Positions 26,400 to 40,653 of a stretch of DNA of 64,000 nt are shown piece after piece. The notes under the pieces are model-generated. The model searched no databases. It was given only the letters and a program-made list of their open reading frames with translations, and was not told the DNA's origin. The stretch is from Apteryx mantelli. Its lineage: Eukaryota > Chordata > Aves > Apterygiformes > Apterygidae. A program made the position numbers and the translations under genes. The stretch is taken from assembly GCF_036417845.1 (NCBI RefSeq), contig NC_090020.1, positions 48,778,425 to 48,842,424 of the forward strand, in the 5' to 3' direction. The stretch's first letter is position 1. Every line of letters starts with the position of its first letter.

Positions 26400-26620
26400 A
26401 GCATTAATATATGAGCGAAATACACCGTGAAGTAGGAACAGTTAATTAAAGCCTCTTTGGCTTGAGCCGTCGCAGAGCTGGTATTGCACAGGACGTGAGG
26501 CAGCGTTGCAAGGGGGCCCCACGCTAAGGCGATCTCGCGAAAGGACGGCCCCGAAACCCGGCTGTGGCGCTGCAAAGGGCGCTCTGCCACGGCTCAGGCG
26601 CAGCCTCCTCTGCTCCAAAC
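26400..26620. promoter_or_regulatory. Isolated CpG-rich segment next to GC-rich copy A
   Basis: The stretch 26465-26605 is dense in CpG (CGTCGCAG, GGCGATCTCGCGAAAGGACG, CCCGAAACCCGGC), unusual for intergenic DNA tens of kb from any gene I can name. I see no matching partner at copy B. It could be a distal CpG-island promoter or enhancer, or part of a longer repeat. No exon is recognised. Confidence 0.3.
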
Positions 26621-29600
26621 ATGGTCAAATGGCGATTGATTTTCAGAGTATAAATTGCAGGCAGTGGTTTCATTTTGTGGCCGTCTCTCTTGAGTACTTC
26701 TGTTAGAAAGTTTGACTGGTAAATATTGAAATGCTTTCCTCTCCATTTAGTTCATACCGATGCCTTGCAGCTTCCCGCCCAGGTGCAAAAAAATCCTTCT
26801 GCCTCGAGAAGAGTACACCAGCCTCATTAACACGCAGCCTCTACTGGGTGCGGGCAGAGCACGTTCCTTTTCAAACCCGGTAATTTTATAGCTTGTTAAA
26901 GAACCATCTGAGAAATCATTATGCATCATCAGGCTTCCAGACGCGCTGCATGTTAGGAGCAGGCGAAGCGTAGCTTGCTGTAGGTGTAGGTTTCAGTTTG
27001 TGTGTTGGATGAGACTGATTCCAGGGAGAACTTTATCAAAAGCATATGACGGACTGACAGTGTTTACAAAAAGTATCTTCCTTCAAGAACATTTGGTAAT
27101 TGGCTCCTCAATCCTTTTCCTTAGCGGGTTTCAGGTCACTATTTAAATATCGGAGAAACTTAAACTGAAATAATAAACTTAGTCTCTGCATAGTTTTATT
27201 CTTTAAAACCAGTAATTAAGCTGTCAATTTAAAATGAATAGTTTGCATGTAGCTCTGTTTAATGTTTCACTAGTATACAATTTTAATGCAGATAGGCTTC
27301 TTTGCAGGGAATTCAGCCTGTCGCTGGATGTTTAAATTTTCAGTGTCTGTTGTCATGGCAACAAGAATTGACTCTGGTACCCACTGTGTTCAACATAAAT
27401 TAATTTAAAGTCATAGCATTTTGAAACATTTTATTCTCTTAAAAAATCTTGCCTTTCCTTAGATTTATTGCAGTATAAAATAGCTATACTTGAAATACCA
27501 TTAAAAATGCATTGAGTCTCAGCTAATTATTAGTTTTACTTGCAGAATTCAATAGATTGGATGTAATAAATAATGTATGTAAGGAAATTTGTTCCTGGAA
27601 TCCTTGTAGAACTACACTCTCCAAATAATATAGGGGGTACATTTTAACCATTCTTTACTCGGAACTCTGGTGCTTTCCGATTCCAGTTTCGGTGTTTTTA
27701 AATCTCCATGTTAGCTTCACTAAATGAAATGTCAGTATTCATGATTTCCTCAGATTTCCTGGTGCTTTTTGCAGTATTGTCATGCCTCCGCGAAAACTTG
27801 TGTCTTACATCTTATTTTATCGTATTAATCTTTATAAAAGATGCTTTAAAATACAGCTGTGTAGATATTTCGAGGCAAGGAGCAGAGTGTTTCATGTGTG
27901 AGATCCCTTGGGATTCTCGTTGTTCTGAAGAGGATTAAGAAGAGAGATTAAATGCATGTGCTGAGAGAGGGAAGATGGTTCCAGCGGGCATAACAAAGTT
28001 AATTTTTCTCTTAATATTTTTGTAAAGTACAGTCACTCACAGCGTGATCTAGCCTCGTATATCTCTGCACAAAAAGAATAGCTTATGACGCATGGCTATT
28101 GCCTAGGGCTGCTTAGTGCAGGAGATGATTGTCAATGGCTGTGTTTTGCATAACAAACAGTATTGACATTTTAAAAAAAAAATCTTTGGTTTAACCTTTC
28201 TGATACAGGTCGGTCTTACAGACTTTATTCCGTATGGTTACTAAAGTACAGCACGCTTCTTGCGTGACCATGGTTGAGCTAGTTCTTTGAAAGAACTCAT
28301 TTCAATTTTGTGTTATGTTGAAAAGATTATTTAATGATTTTATTATGTATGTAAATAAAATGCGATCTTTTTTGAAAATGCAATCATCTTAGAAAAATAA
28401 CATTTTGAAAGAAGTGAGTTATTTCTAGGCAATCAAAGCCTTATTGTTTATGGATTAATCTGGAAATCCTAAAAAAAAAAATCCCAGTTTAATAGGAACA
28501 ATCATCTCCTATATAGTGTCTTACACAGTGAAACACTTTAAAAAGCAATAAACAGTGTTTTTCAGATTCTGTTTCATCTCTGCACAGAAAACACTGTTTA
28601 ATATTTAGGGCTTTAAAAATTACTGCTGAAATTCAGATGTTAATGTCTGTCGGTGTCTCTGTGTCTAGCAGTTGTAACCTTGCCACATTGACACATACTG
28701 TAACAAGACATTTAAGAAAACAGGAATGTGCTGCAGCTCGGCATGACTCATTTGCACCAGCCGCACATACTCATTAATAACCCAGCAGAGACAACAAATC
28801 TGAATCTAAGGCTCCTGGGGGGATTTGTGTTGCAACATTTTCTACAGAAATGTTAATGGCTGCAAACTTTCTCCATTTGGATTAAATCTTCCAAACACCT
28901 CCATTTCTTAATGAGTATTCTGTCACTCATTATGTTAAATCTTCTGTAACGAGCTTTAGAGGAGAAGGGCTCAGATAGCTATTCTTGTCTGTCACTGATG
29001 GAACAATTAAAGTCTTATAAATGACTTCATTTTGTAGGCTGCTTGATACAAACTGGAAGTGAAATGGAATCGTCTCACTCCTGAATTACTGAGAGGGATT
29101 TTCTTTTCAGTTCAGTAAGCAGTAAGTATCCTGAAGTTCACAGTGAAGTTGTAGTGTCATAAGGGCCTACTCTTACACAAATGTCAACTTAAGTATCATG
29201 TCGGTAAATGCCTTACATAGTACAGGACTTTATTTTCAAGTTCATTGCAGACAGCTGATTGCTCAGTTGATAAACTCAATTTGTTGGTTCCTTCCTTTCT
29301 TTGAAGAGAAAACCAGTTTTTGAATATCAGCCAAGTCTTGTAGTAAGCATCGACAGGTTACCTCAAAACATCACATAAGCTAGTATCTTATACTCGCACT
29401 ACATTAATTTTTAAAACATTTGTCTGGTCTATGATCTTTCAGCTGATTTTTCTGAGATATTTTCTTAAAGCTAACTACTAATCTTAAATTTTCTCCCTGT
29501 GCTACAAGTAAATATACAGAGGACATGCCTCTTTAAGATAGGCAGTTCGCAATACTGAAACATGCCTTTCTTTTCAGCTCTGGTTTGCCTAAATTAATTA

Positions 29601-32600
29601 CCAATACTACCAAAGATTATTTTTGACAGCATGAATAACCCTCCACATAACTCCTGGCAAATAGCGAGTAGCTTATTAGTTAGCTTAGTTTCACCAAGAA
29701 GATGGTAAAACAAATTAATAATAAAATTTGTTACCCACTTGAGAATTCAGACCATATGCCTCCAAAAGGTCTCTTGCTATGATTTCTTTTCATAAGTGGA
29801 CATCAGAGTCCAAGTCTCTTCTAGAAGTGTGCAATACTACCCCTTTGAATGTATAATAGGTTCACTTTTTGAAATGGTTAACAGAACTTTGTTATTACTG
29901 TAGGTAAACCATATTACACACACACACACGACCGATTGCAGCTAAACCAGGTAGAAGAAATCAAACTTCTAAAGATAATGCTTTAACTTTTACTTATTTG
30001 GAAGCTAAGATGTGCCAAAGTCATTTCATTCACTGCATTCTTGCATCTGTATTCAAAGGCTTTAGAGAGGTTTGTGCTACGTTTGTATTCTCTTATAAAT
30101 GAAAAAATGTAATGCATGCTGATAAATCTTGATGGTTTTGCTTTAGCTCAGGATTACTGATATTTTTGTTCATATTCCTGGTTTCTCTCATAGTCACTGA
30201 GAACACTTTAGTTTTAGTTACTATCTAATATTGCTTCATTCTGGTATTTAAAGCATATCAGCTTAAGTGGACAGGACAGTCCAAACTCAGGAGTGAGACA
30301 GTCAATTTATTTGCAGCAAATGAAGTAGCATGCCTGCCAGCTTCTGTAATATTTCCTTGAGAAATTCTTGAAAATTGTGTCAGTTTTTGCATTGATTTCT
30401 TTTTTTGGACGTTTGCTGATCATCATTTGATCAAGTAGCAAAGTTCATAATAAATTCTCTTCAATCTTGAACTGTATTTTTTTTCCCAAGAGTCTGTGAA
30501 CATTCAAAGAACTAATAACATTTGGCACTTGCTCTGTGTTTTGACTTTTCACGGAAAGAAAAAAAGGTGTCATCTTGGATTTAGTATGTGTTTCCCCTGT
30601 TAGATTGTCTGGCATGGTTACAATTTTGTGAACAGTGCAGTCAAGAATCCATTTAATGCCTCGATGAGTTGAATACTCTTAGCATAGTAGCCTGAGTTCT
30701 TTCAGACATGATTCAGAACAAGATTTTGATCATTTCAATGAAATGAAGAAAAGTCCCATCTAAAAATATGAAACCAAAAATGTTTTTTAAAAAATCCGTA
30801 GCAGTGGAATCAATAGATCTAGGGGCCTTGGGATTGCCTGTCTGTTTTAGAGTAATCCGTGTGTTACACTGATATCTGCTTATCCTCAGGCTTAGTGTCC
30901 TGTGCATTGCCCAGAGACTCAGGGTCTCATTTGAACTTTTCCTCTCCTGAGTCATTAGCATCTATTTCAGGGAAATGCATTTAATTATCTTCATTGCAGG
31001 GTTAATTTTCCTCTGCTTTTTTCAAACTCAGTAAACCTGATTTTCATGTACAATGATAATCTTTTGAGCCACTCTGTTAACTTATTTCCATTTTAAAGGG
31101 CCTGCATACTGTCAGTGTGATGGAAAAGGTCATAGTGCAAGTGAAAATCAAGGCCAGTGAGACTTCTAGACATCTTGTTTGTATCTCTCAAAGCATCTTG
31201 AATGCTATTAAAAACGCTTTCAACCTTTTCAAACTGAATAACATCCTTTAAAAAGCACCCAAATTTATTTAAAGGAAAAATTTAAAAACTCAGCTTTCCT
31301 CTTTATTCATGTTACATATGAACTTCTGGCATTGGGAATAGCTTATGCAGTGAAAATGGGTATGAAAAGAAAATGTCTGTGTTTATTTTATAAGAGTAAC
31401 CTCTTACTCTTACAATTTTGATTGGAAAGTCTACTAGGTTAAAGATGTGACCCTGGGCCCACTGAAGACTGTGCAAAACTCTCATTGAATTCATTACTGG
31501 GTTACAAGTGGGTCTTCCAAAACAAACTTGTTCTGCAAGGTTATATTTCCCAGAGAACTGTTCAGTTTATTTGCAAATGTCTAATGCAAAATGAGGCTAT
31601 ATCACTTTTATTCAGAGATTGTTCCACAGCTTTGCAAATCTTTCTGCCAGGAAATTTTTTCCAGTGAGACAGCCTATGTTTTCCTTACAGACCTGTTAAA
31701 ATATTTAACTTTCAGACATTTTAAGGGAATGTTTAATGCCAGACTATTATCACTGACATTTAAAGAAAACATGAAGCCTCAGAGAAATTTCTGAGGGAAG
31801 CCTAGGAGAGATAGAGACCCACTTTTTAAATGTATGCTTTGAAACAAACATTTTATCAGTATGAATTAGGTATAACAACCTTAAGCTTCTTTGATTATTC
31901 CAGTTGTTTATATGTCTGTGAAGAAATATTTGTCTTCTGCTCTATTGTTTGCTTTCATGGCAGTTTTTTTTTGTTTGTTTTCAAACAAGAATATTTAGTG
32001 GTATCATTGCTAACTATTGGCCAGATTCTTGAAAACTGTGTTTTAGTTATAGATACAATTGAAATCTTTGTTTCAGTGGAGACATAGCAATACAGACAGC
32101 TATAAATCATATAGAGTCACACAACCACTTAATTTAGCAAACAGCTAAATTTCACAGAGAACAAACCCTGGGGAACTCCAAAGTTTGCCCTGGATCCACT
32201 TTTAAAACAGACCTATTGGGGATGTTTATGTAATGCAATGGGGTCCCTGTTTCTGGCTGAGCCTCTTAAGCATTAGACCTGCCGAATAAAATGAACAATA
32301 AAACAGACCTGTGCGGTGGCGTTTTAAACAGTTAAAGCAGAAAACATGCCTGCTCTCTAGTAAAACGGCTTTTGAGGAGATGCTATATGCTGCTCTGCTG
32401 TACAGCTGTAGAGTAGAGCTGCAAACAACCCTAAGAAAATGGCAAAAGCCTGTGTCAAATGAAGGCAGCCTTCAGCAGGTCCTGAGGTCCAGGGTCAGAA
32501 ACTATCACTTTTGCTTGAAGAAGAAAAGCCCCTTTCTGCAGCAAATAACATGGAGGAATTTCCTTCCTGTGGGCACAGTCTGGTTAGTGGTAAACAATTG

Positions 32601-35600
32601 TCACTGTGACGCATCCATGTTCACCGATCTATCGCATTTTTTAACCACCTGCTTTAACAGAAACAGTTGAATAGAATGATATCCCACAGATAAATGTCTA
32701 CTGCTTTGGGAACATTTGCCTCTCAGAGTTTATGTTCAGGAACTGTCTTGGTTTCTTGGTTTACATCCAGCAACAGGAGACTGTTGTTCTGGGACAGCAT
32801 TATATGCCAGTGACGTTATCTCTTAATTAAAATATTGCGTGGATTCTAATGGTAAACACTGTGTCTGTCTTATTTTCAAGCTGAACTGCATGAGTGACCC
32901 TGTAATTCAGAGCGGCAGCTTCTGCACATCAACTCTGCAATCTGCTCTCTCTTGACATGTTGTAATTCACTATCACAGTGGACCCAGTCCTTGTTTTACT
33001 GAAAGCAACGGCAACAGTTCTATCTGCCTTTACGAGGAAAAGAACCAAATCCAACATACAGCAACTGAATACTTAGTTCAAATAGAGTGATTATGTTTTG
33101 AACTCATTTTTCATTTTTATATTAATTTTGATAATGTAGAGAATTTTGGCAGATCTATTGATCTTACTCACCTGGATGGAACAAAAACCATTGCATTCTT
33201 CCAACCATTTGATTAAAAGAAATACAGATAGCTTTTCCATTTCTAGTGGGACTTTAAATATTGAGAATTATGTTCTCGTTTTGTTAAACAAACCAGGTAA
33301 CACTATTTATTGCAGATTCAGTGCTAAGGGAGATTGCAGGATCTAAATAATTGCATCAGTGCATTTGGCTTAACCAACTAGTTAAAAAATGATCTTATTT
33401 GCAATATAAATTATCCCAATTGTTCTAAACCTAATGCTAGTCATACAAGGCATGATTCTCCAAGATCAGTGGAAAGCATTTTCCAACAGGAAAAACATTT
33501 ACAGTCTTTAACATCGACTAACTTCAGAATAGCCCCACAGCGGAAGAGATGTTTTTCCATTCAAAAATTAGGTATAAACGTCAGACATTAATTTTCTTCT
33601 CTTGTTCTTTCTGTTTCCCTCTTAGAATCCCTTGTTACTTGCTGAAAGCCATGTAAACTCCAGTCGTGCAATGACTTAGCTGTGTATCTCCCAAGATATA
33701 AACAATTGAGAAGTGCATTTGCTTACTCATGCAGAGAGATACTTGTAAGTACACTAACAGTAAATAAATGTAATTCTGTGTTGTTATTTAATATATGAGG
33801 CTGTCTAAAGACAGAAGATATGTGCATTAGTTCAACAGAAAATGACACAGTTAGGTTAGTCCCAGGCATCAGAAGCCTCCTAAATCTCCTGTCAATCTCC
33901 CAGCATTTATTCTTTTCTCCTACTTCTCACACTGAGCCTTTTGTTTCTCAGTAGATATCCAGAGTATCAGCCACAAATATCCTCTTTTTGCAGCATGAGC
34001 TATTTCATCCTCTTATGCAGGACACCAATTTAGAGGGGATCTTTGGAGCTACTGTGCAGCAGATAGACCTATCATTTGAGGCCTCTCCTGTGCTTAATCT
34101 GTAATATCCAGTACAAGGGGAAGTATTGGATTTGAGAACTACAGCTTCCTCAAACTGATGCCAGCTTGTAGCAACTGGTTTTGGGGAGATACTGTCCATG
34201 GGCTTAACCTGAGGTTAAACAAAATCTTTTTATTTCCAGAATCAAAAAAACTTTATAAAAATTATACCTGTAAACAATGGAAGTATCTAAAAGGTGGTAC
34301 TTCTTGGTAATTCCTGGGTTTGATGTAAGTCACTGAAGAGTCCTCAGATGTTCAGTGTTAACAGTCCAAGTCTTACGCTGTTATACCACTACAGCAATAC
34401 TGACTGCAAGTGGGATACTCCCAGTTTTCATTAATACAGTAGACAGGACAGAGAGGCTGGAAATTCTGCCCCACACAGCTAAGCAGAAGAGCAACAAAGC
34501 ACCCCAATACTGGATCACTATAATAGCTTTAGCAGTTGTAAAGGATAGGAGTGAAGATGTGGTAGCCTGTTCTGTAAGCAGCTGAAATAGTGTATAAAGT
34601 TCAGATATCTGCTTTCAGATGACTGATTTATTAGCAACAACTCCCACCCTGCCAAATAAAAAACCCACCCAACTCCTGTTCTTTAAAGTTTGTAAAAATA
34701 ATTCCAGAGGAGTTCCTCTGCATTGCTTGTTTCCCATGATAATGTGGTAACGATTTCCCAGACCACTTCTATATTACAGATGAGTTTCTCCATCTCTGTT
34801 ACATCTTGGCAGGCTGAGTAAAGACAACACCTCTCACGGATGGTCAGTTCCCGCTAGCATTTTTCAACAGTTCAGACAATACAGCTGGAGAGTTATATGG
34901 GGACAGTCCTGAGTCTCACGGTTTAGATAAACTCTGAAATATCAATCTAGTTATTTAGACCAACTAAAATAGTTTCTATTGTTCAGTGGCTCCTTTCACT
35001 TCTCCTTTCTTTGTTGGCGTTTACTTCTCCTTGACTTCTAACACTCCCCTTGCTATTGCTTTCCTCATACTTACATCAAGAGTTCAGCTTTCCTAATACA
35101 CCCCTCAAAGGAGTGACCTTTGTGAGAGATGTTACTCCCAGAAGCCTTCCTCTATATCCATTGCTCCCAATCTGCAAGACTTCAATAGGTTACAGGTGTT
35201 AAAAAAAACCACGTACGTCTAGGCTGGGTCCTGGTGGAAGGGATTTACATTTTTCAGGAAAACCATCCAGGCTTATCCAGGAAGACAAGCAGGAGAAACA
35301 AACTTCTTGAATACAGAATTCAGAGTCCAAATACCTTCCTTTGCAGCTTCAGGAAATCTGGAGCTGAATTCAAACTCTGTAGTTGAAGCCGCTTCACAAA
35401 AACTTTGGTGAACTTGCTGCAGAGCAGGATGATATGTTTTAACATCTTCTGCTCCTGAGTTTCATTTGGATGTTTAACCATATCCAGTTACATATCCCAT
35501 AGGGCAGTACTGATAACTGGATCAATCCAAACCTGACAACTTTTAACTTCAGGATTCCTAGTGCTTGTACTCTTGGAACCAGTTTACATACAGAGCTCTC

Positions 35601-37929
35601 AAATTAGTTTCTTTAATTAATCATTGTTTTCATAGGCAATATTTTATATTTAGGATTTATTCTGAGAACCTTTGCATTTTATTAAAAAACACACACACAG
35701 CCCTCTCCCTTTTAATTAATTCCTCAAACCTGTGGACCACAAAATAACACTTTAAATGAGTCTCTAGCCAGTGAAAACTAATTGATGCCATCTTGTGGTG
35801 AGTAAAGAAAATACAAAAATAATCAATCTGCTCTTTGTCACATCCTGCATAATTATTCACTAAAATGTCCCTCTTTCTTCTCTTGCCTTTTCTCTACCTC
35901 TCCCCGACACTGTTTCCTTACAGCTGAAAGTCTACCTCAGCTCTGAAGAGATACTGATACAGCTGAAAAAATTAAAACAATAATTTAAACTATCTTCAGC
36001 AAAAGAATAACCTGCAATATCTAATATGATCAGATTAAGATAGGAAATATAGAGCAATTAGTTAAGTTTTTGGAACTAGCTAGATCTATAACTTACTTCC
36101 TTGACATGTGTAAGCTAAAAACATAATTGTGGAAAGATTCTGTTTGGCTTAAAGCATCATTGTGGTAGCGCAAAGCTTGGCAGAGAGACACACACTAAAT
36201 TTTCATTGGAAATATTTGTCTTTGAGACAAAACTGGAAGTTCAAGTGCTCTTTGGCGTACTTCCTATTTCACACCAGAATGAGAGGGAGATTTTTTTCTT
36301 GGAATATTTCATGTCAGTTTTGCTATCCCAGCTGTGACACTGTTTCATCACTGCAATTTGCAGTGCTCCCTAACTGCCACCATGACCTGAATTGGAAACA
36401 ATTCTACAATGTAAATAAATCTACCTTACATCAATTTTAGAGTTCTGCTGTGCTTCTCAGGCATCCCAAAGTGGAGATAGAGTCCATCTGTGTCATTGTA
36501 CTGTCAAATTGTGTTCCTGATATTTTTCATTGTACATCATCTTAGTGATGTTCTTGTAATGAGGTAACTGTTAAAATAATAAATATACAGTAAAAGAATG
36601 CATTTTTCCTTTAAGGGGAAGCTGGGATTCTAAAAGACTCGGAAATCCCGTGAAGACCCTTATCCTTGGCTAGATTATATTTTCCATAGTAAAAGCTGTG
36701 GGAGAATATCATAGGGATGATTACACATGAAATAGTTGCAAGAAAAATTTTCACAACCAAAATATCCATATGAAATACAGAAAGCCTGGGGGCAGGTGCA
36801 TGTCCCCTCTTCAGTTATGCATTTACGTCTCTTTAATCTTGTCTGTTCAGCTTCCGTCCAGTTCCACTATCAAATCCTCTCCTAGCTGCCTCCCCTTTAA
36901 AAATGGGCCCTGCTATACCAAAGTAGTAGGAAAGACAAACTCTACACTCTTTTCTTTATAAGTTCTGATGGAGATGTCATGAGATGGGGGTAATGTATAA
37001 TCACCTGGCTCCTGCAAACATTTTTCTGATGCCAGCACTTCCCCAAAGAAAATCAATGGCAGGGCCTTTCTTTCGCCATGGATACATGGGGAGGCACTTT
37101 TGTATTCCCTGCCCTCTTCCAAGCTCAGCACGCTTTAGGACTCTCTTGTGAGGATCTGTAAGGATCTGTAGCTCTCTAGACCATTCTGCCTCAGTGAGAA
37201 TCATTGTTCCTGTTGGTTTACATTCTCTGTAAAGACAGACAAGTGGCACAGGATGAATCTGTGATCTGAAATGGCATGCAACACACAATAGCTAATTGGA
37301 AAAATATTTCAGACCTTTGTGTGCACTGAAGTGCGCATTGTAAATGCATCCTAAATAGTTGATAATGTGCCTGAGAATGTCAATAAGCAATTTTCTAACC
37401 AGATCTCTTCACCTGAAAACATACTACGTAACAGGAAAAATACCTCATTCTGCTTCTAAGAATTTTCAAGTAGATTCTCACAGAGCCTTAGAGTGCAGAA
37501 GCTGCTTAGTGTCTGACCACCCAGGGTTCCTGTTGTTCCTGGTATAGGAAATTCCTATTCCTGTTTTACCCCTTACTCTCAATATCTTAACTGTGTACAT
37601 GGAAATCGAATAAGAAAACCTAATGGCTGGTGTATCTGTATAGCTGTACTATGTTCATCATGGAGAAAGCCAAGAAGATATTTGTGGCAGCTGACGTTTC
37701 ATGATCATGATCAAAGGTTCAGCCATATGGAATAGTTTTGCCTTCCTTTCTCTATGCTGAAAGAAAAAGCACCTTTGAGGTGACTGAAACTAATGGTGAA
37801 ATGAGATTTAGTTTAGCAAGCTTTTTTGGATGAAAAAAATATGGGTGACTGTGAAAGTGTTGGGATGATTTGTTCTGAAAGCTTCTTGGTGAAACCCTTT
37901 GATTTTTCATTTCAAACAGCATTTTAAAT
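26621..37929. other. Long repeat-poor intergenic stretch
   Basis: About 11 kb with essentially no recognisable transposon, only one short (AC)n tract, and many TAAT/ATTA-type homeodomain core words in long AT-rich runs (especially 27.1-29.1 kb). No protein frame is convincing. Low repeat content over such a span can mark conserved regulatory DNA, but conservation cannot be judged from one sequence. Confidence 0.4.
29915..29929. repeat. Short (AC)n microsatellite
   Basis: About seven AC units. Confidence 0.8.
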
Positions 37930-38460
37930 TTAAAAATAACCAACATTTCACAGGAGGTACCTTGAGATATCACCTGATCTAACTCCATACCCTAACTTAT
38001 GTTAAACTATACCTTCATCTTATCTAACTACTGTATGTTTAGCTTGATCCTAAGGACCCCCAGTTATGGAAATGATACAGCTACCCAGCTAAGCTGTTCC
38101 AGTTCCTTACAATCCTTATTGTTGACCTATTTATCCCAATGTTTAACCTGAATCTTCCCTGTAGCAATTTAAACCCTTTACTTAATGCCCTATTCTGCTT
38201 GGACATGTAGAAGAGGTGTTTCCTTCCTTTTTGCAACAGCCTTTACAAAAGTGAAGACTTATATTCCTCTTCCTACAGCTGTGAAAGCTTCCCATGTAGG
38301 AAAGCTTTCTCCCACGCTTTCTAGGCCTTTGAACATCTTTGTGACTCTCACCCTTATTGATCCACATCTCCTTTGAAGCATGTGCCAAAATGCCCTGTTG
38401 ATGCCCAAATACCTTACTACTGCTGTATAGATCATTTCATGTTCTCAAAGGTTCTGCTTT
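37930..38460 (-). mobile_element. Ancient degraded CR1-like LINE fragment
   Basis: Antisense CR1-like text on the + strand: AGCTGTTCCAGTTCCTTAC near 38092, then CCAATGTTTAACCTGAATCT near 38135, TGTAGCAATTTAAACCC near 38159, and CTAGGCCTTTGAACATCTTT near 38320. The order matches antisense CR1 (TTCCAGTGCCT, then CTAATATCTAACCTAAATCT, CTTGCAGTTTAAAACC, and the later CTTTGTGGC block). No usable reading frame remains. Confidence 0.55.
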
Positions 38461-38480
38461 TTTAATACTGAACCTGTTTT

Positions 38481-38527
38481 CGTTCTTTCTTTCTTTCTCT
38501 CTTTCTTTCTTTCAGTCCTTTCTTTCT
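38481..38527. repeat. (CTTT)n microsatellite
   Basis: Interrupted CTTT repeats directly after the ancient CR1 fragment. Confidence 0.85.
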
Positions 38528-40604
38528 GTGTTCTTTCTCCACAGTATGGCACTACTCACATGGTCAGCTTGCAAACCACTGTGAACTCAGATCCTTTTCA
38601 AAGGAACTGTTGCCCAAGCAGTTGTTTCTCAGCCTGTATTTGTGCAACTGCTTATTTCAGCCTACAGATAGGCATGTAAATTTGAAGTTACAAGTTTTGT
38701 TGCTGGCTTTGGAATTGCATCCTGTTATTTTCAGATCATTTCTCCAATTTATCAAGATTATTTTGGATTATCATACAGTTCCCCTATATACTAGATGCTT
38801 CTAGCATCACGTCTAGATGTAATGTCACGTGTAGATATAACCCCATTCTCTATAAATAGAAAAAAGCACAGAATATTTTCAGAACATTTAAGTAACCTGA
38901 AAGTGCTACATTTTCTTTGAGGATGAACATTTTTTCCCCAGTTTTTCTGGTGCTGAAAAATGAACCCTTAATCTAGAGCAGCCTCCATATACATATTTAC
39001 AAAACTTCCTTCCTGACTATTATTTCTACTTGTAACTAAAACCTCTTTGTTAACAAGAACAAGTAGGCACTCTCTAAGAGCTCCTTAGCCTCACAAAATT
39101 GTGTCTTCCTTGTACTGCAGGAAGCTTTTGCTTTACTAATTCTGAAGATCTTTGAACTTGTTCCCTGTGAACTGACTATTGTACTGTAAAAGGGACAGAT
39201 GATGCAGGAGTTTTCTTGGGTACAAATTGAATGCTTGCAAGAGACCTGTTTCATTATTTCTTCATATTTGCTACAACAGAGTTCAGGGTTACAAAATTCA
39301 ACACCCACCTCACATGCCCTGAGTCAGTAGACTATAATCACTTTCAGCTGTATTTTATAGGGCGGAGTTGTTTTTTTCAATATAAGCACGTGACACAGCC
39401 AGCCTTAGTTACAGAGACTGTTCTTGAATTTGGCTTTTCATTCAAAAACTTGGACTAAGTTAAACTCCGTTGCTGTTGTTTAGTTAGGTGGGATGAATTT
39501 GTACTGCTTTGTTTTCTTTTGGGGGCTCATTGTTATCTGTCTCAGCATCATTCTTGCCTATCTCTTATAATTGCGTTGTGGGTGGAAAGAAGCTAGACTT
39601 CACTGGATGGTATGGGATATTCTTGGTGCACTGCTTCCTTTCCCAGCTAGTCTCCTCATTCATTGTTTCGTCCCTGTGACACAGGCTAGAAAGCTTGTTG
39701 GGTATGTTGAAATATTTTTAAGAAGGAAATACCTTGCAGCAGCATGTAAATAAATAAGACATTTCTTTCATGTTACACAGAACTCACAGTGAAGTCAGCT
39801 GGAGTTAGCTCAGCGTCCATAAGCCTAACAAAACATTCCTGTTTCTGACTGTGTACCTATATATGTGTACACATCAGTATGAAAATACATGTGTTCTATA
39901 CTTTTAGTACATGTATGTGCATAAAGAAATAGTAAAAACGTGTCATATAGGCCACTGGTGTAAAAGCTGATGGAAATGGAACATTATTTCTTTGATACCT
40001 GTTTTAGAAAATAATGAAAATTATAACAAAACATACCTCTAAACTTTTTTTCTCTTGTTTTTGCATTTTCAAGATGCATTTAGGAAGAGCTAAAAGTTTA
40101 TTTACTTTGTAGCTAATTTTTGTCCACTTCTGAAATATTCAATCAGAATAAGCAGAATTTCATTTCTATATATAAACATTATTGCTAGGTAGCGGATTGC
40201 AGAGAGCCTGTGGAAACATCTACTTATCCTAGCAGTATGAATCATCGCACAAAACCTTTCAGCATATTCCTATCTTTCTCTCTGTAATCAACACATAACG
40301 TGTGTTTGGTGACAGGTCTTTCAAAGACAGACCAGTGAAAAACATGCTTCTATAAAGAAATGTTTCACGTCATATTCAATGATTGCTAGAGCATTTTCAC
40401 AATATGCACAACATGCAATGATTCACTGTAAACAACAACAGTTAAAGTTTGAATCCCTCTGTTCTCACCTACCACAGGATAAAAAGAGGGAACTCTACCA
40501 AGAAAAGTATTTAGAAAATGGAACTGCCTACATGAAAGGCTGTTTACTTTTGCAGCCTGTTCATATTTTCAAATGAAAAGAAATGCATATATTGCCTGAG
40601 GAAG

Positions 40605-40653
40605 TAAAAATAATAAATAAAATAAATAAATAAAATAAATAAAATAAATAAAA
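40605..40653. repeat. (AAATA)n/(AAAT)n microsatellite
   Basis: Alternating AAATA and AAAT units over about 48 bases. This could be grown from an old A-rich retrotransposon tail, but no element is recognisable upstream. Confidence 0.85.

Noticed and set aside
26156..26590. 144-residue minus-strand open frame and its overlapping partners
   Set aside because: Same reason: CpG-rich island, no domain, all frames open.
32311..32670. 119-residue + strand frame
   Set aside because: No recognisable motif and average base composition; chance-level length for 64 kb in six frames.
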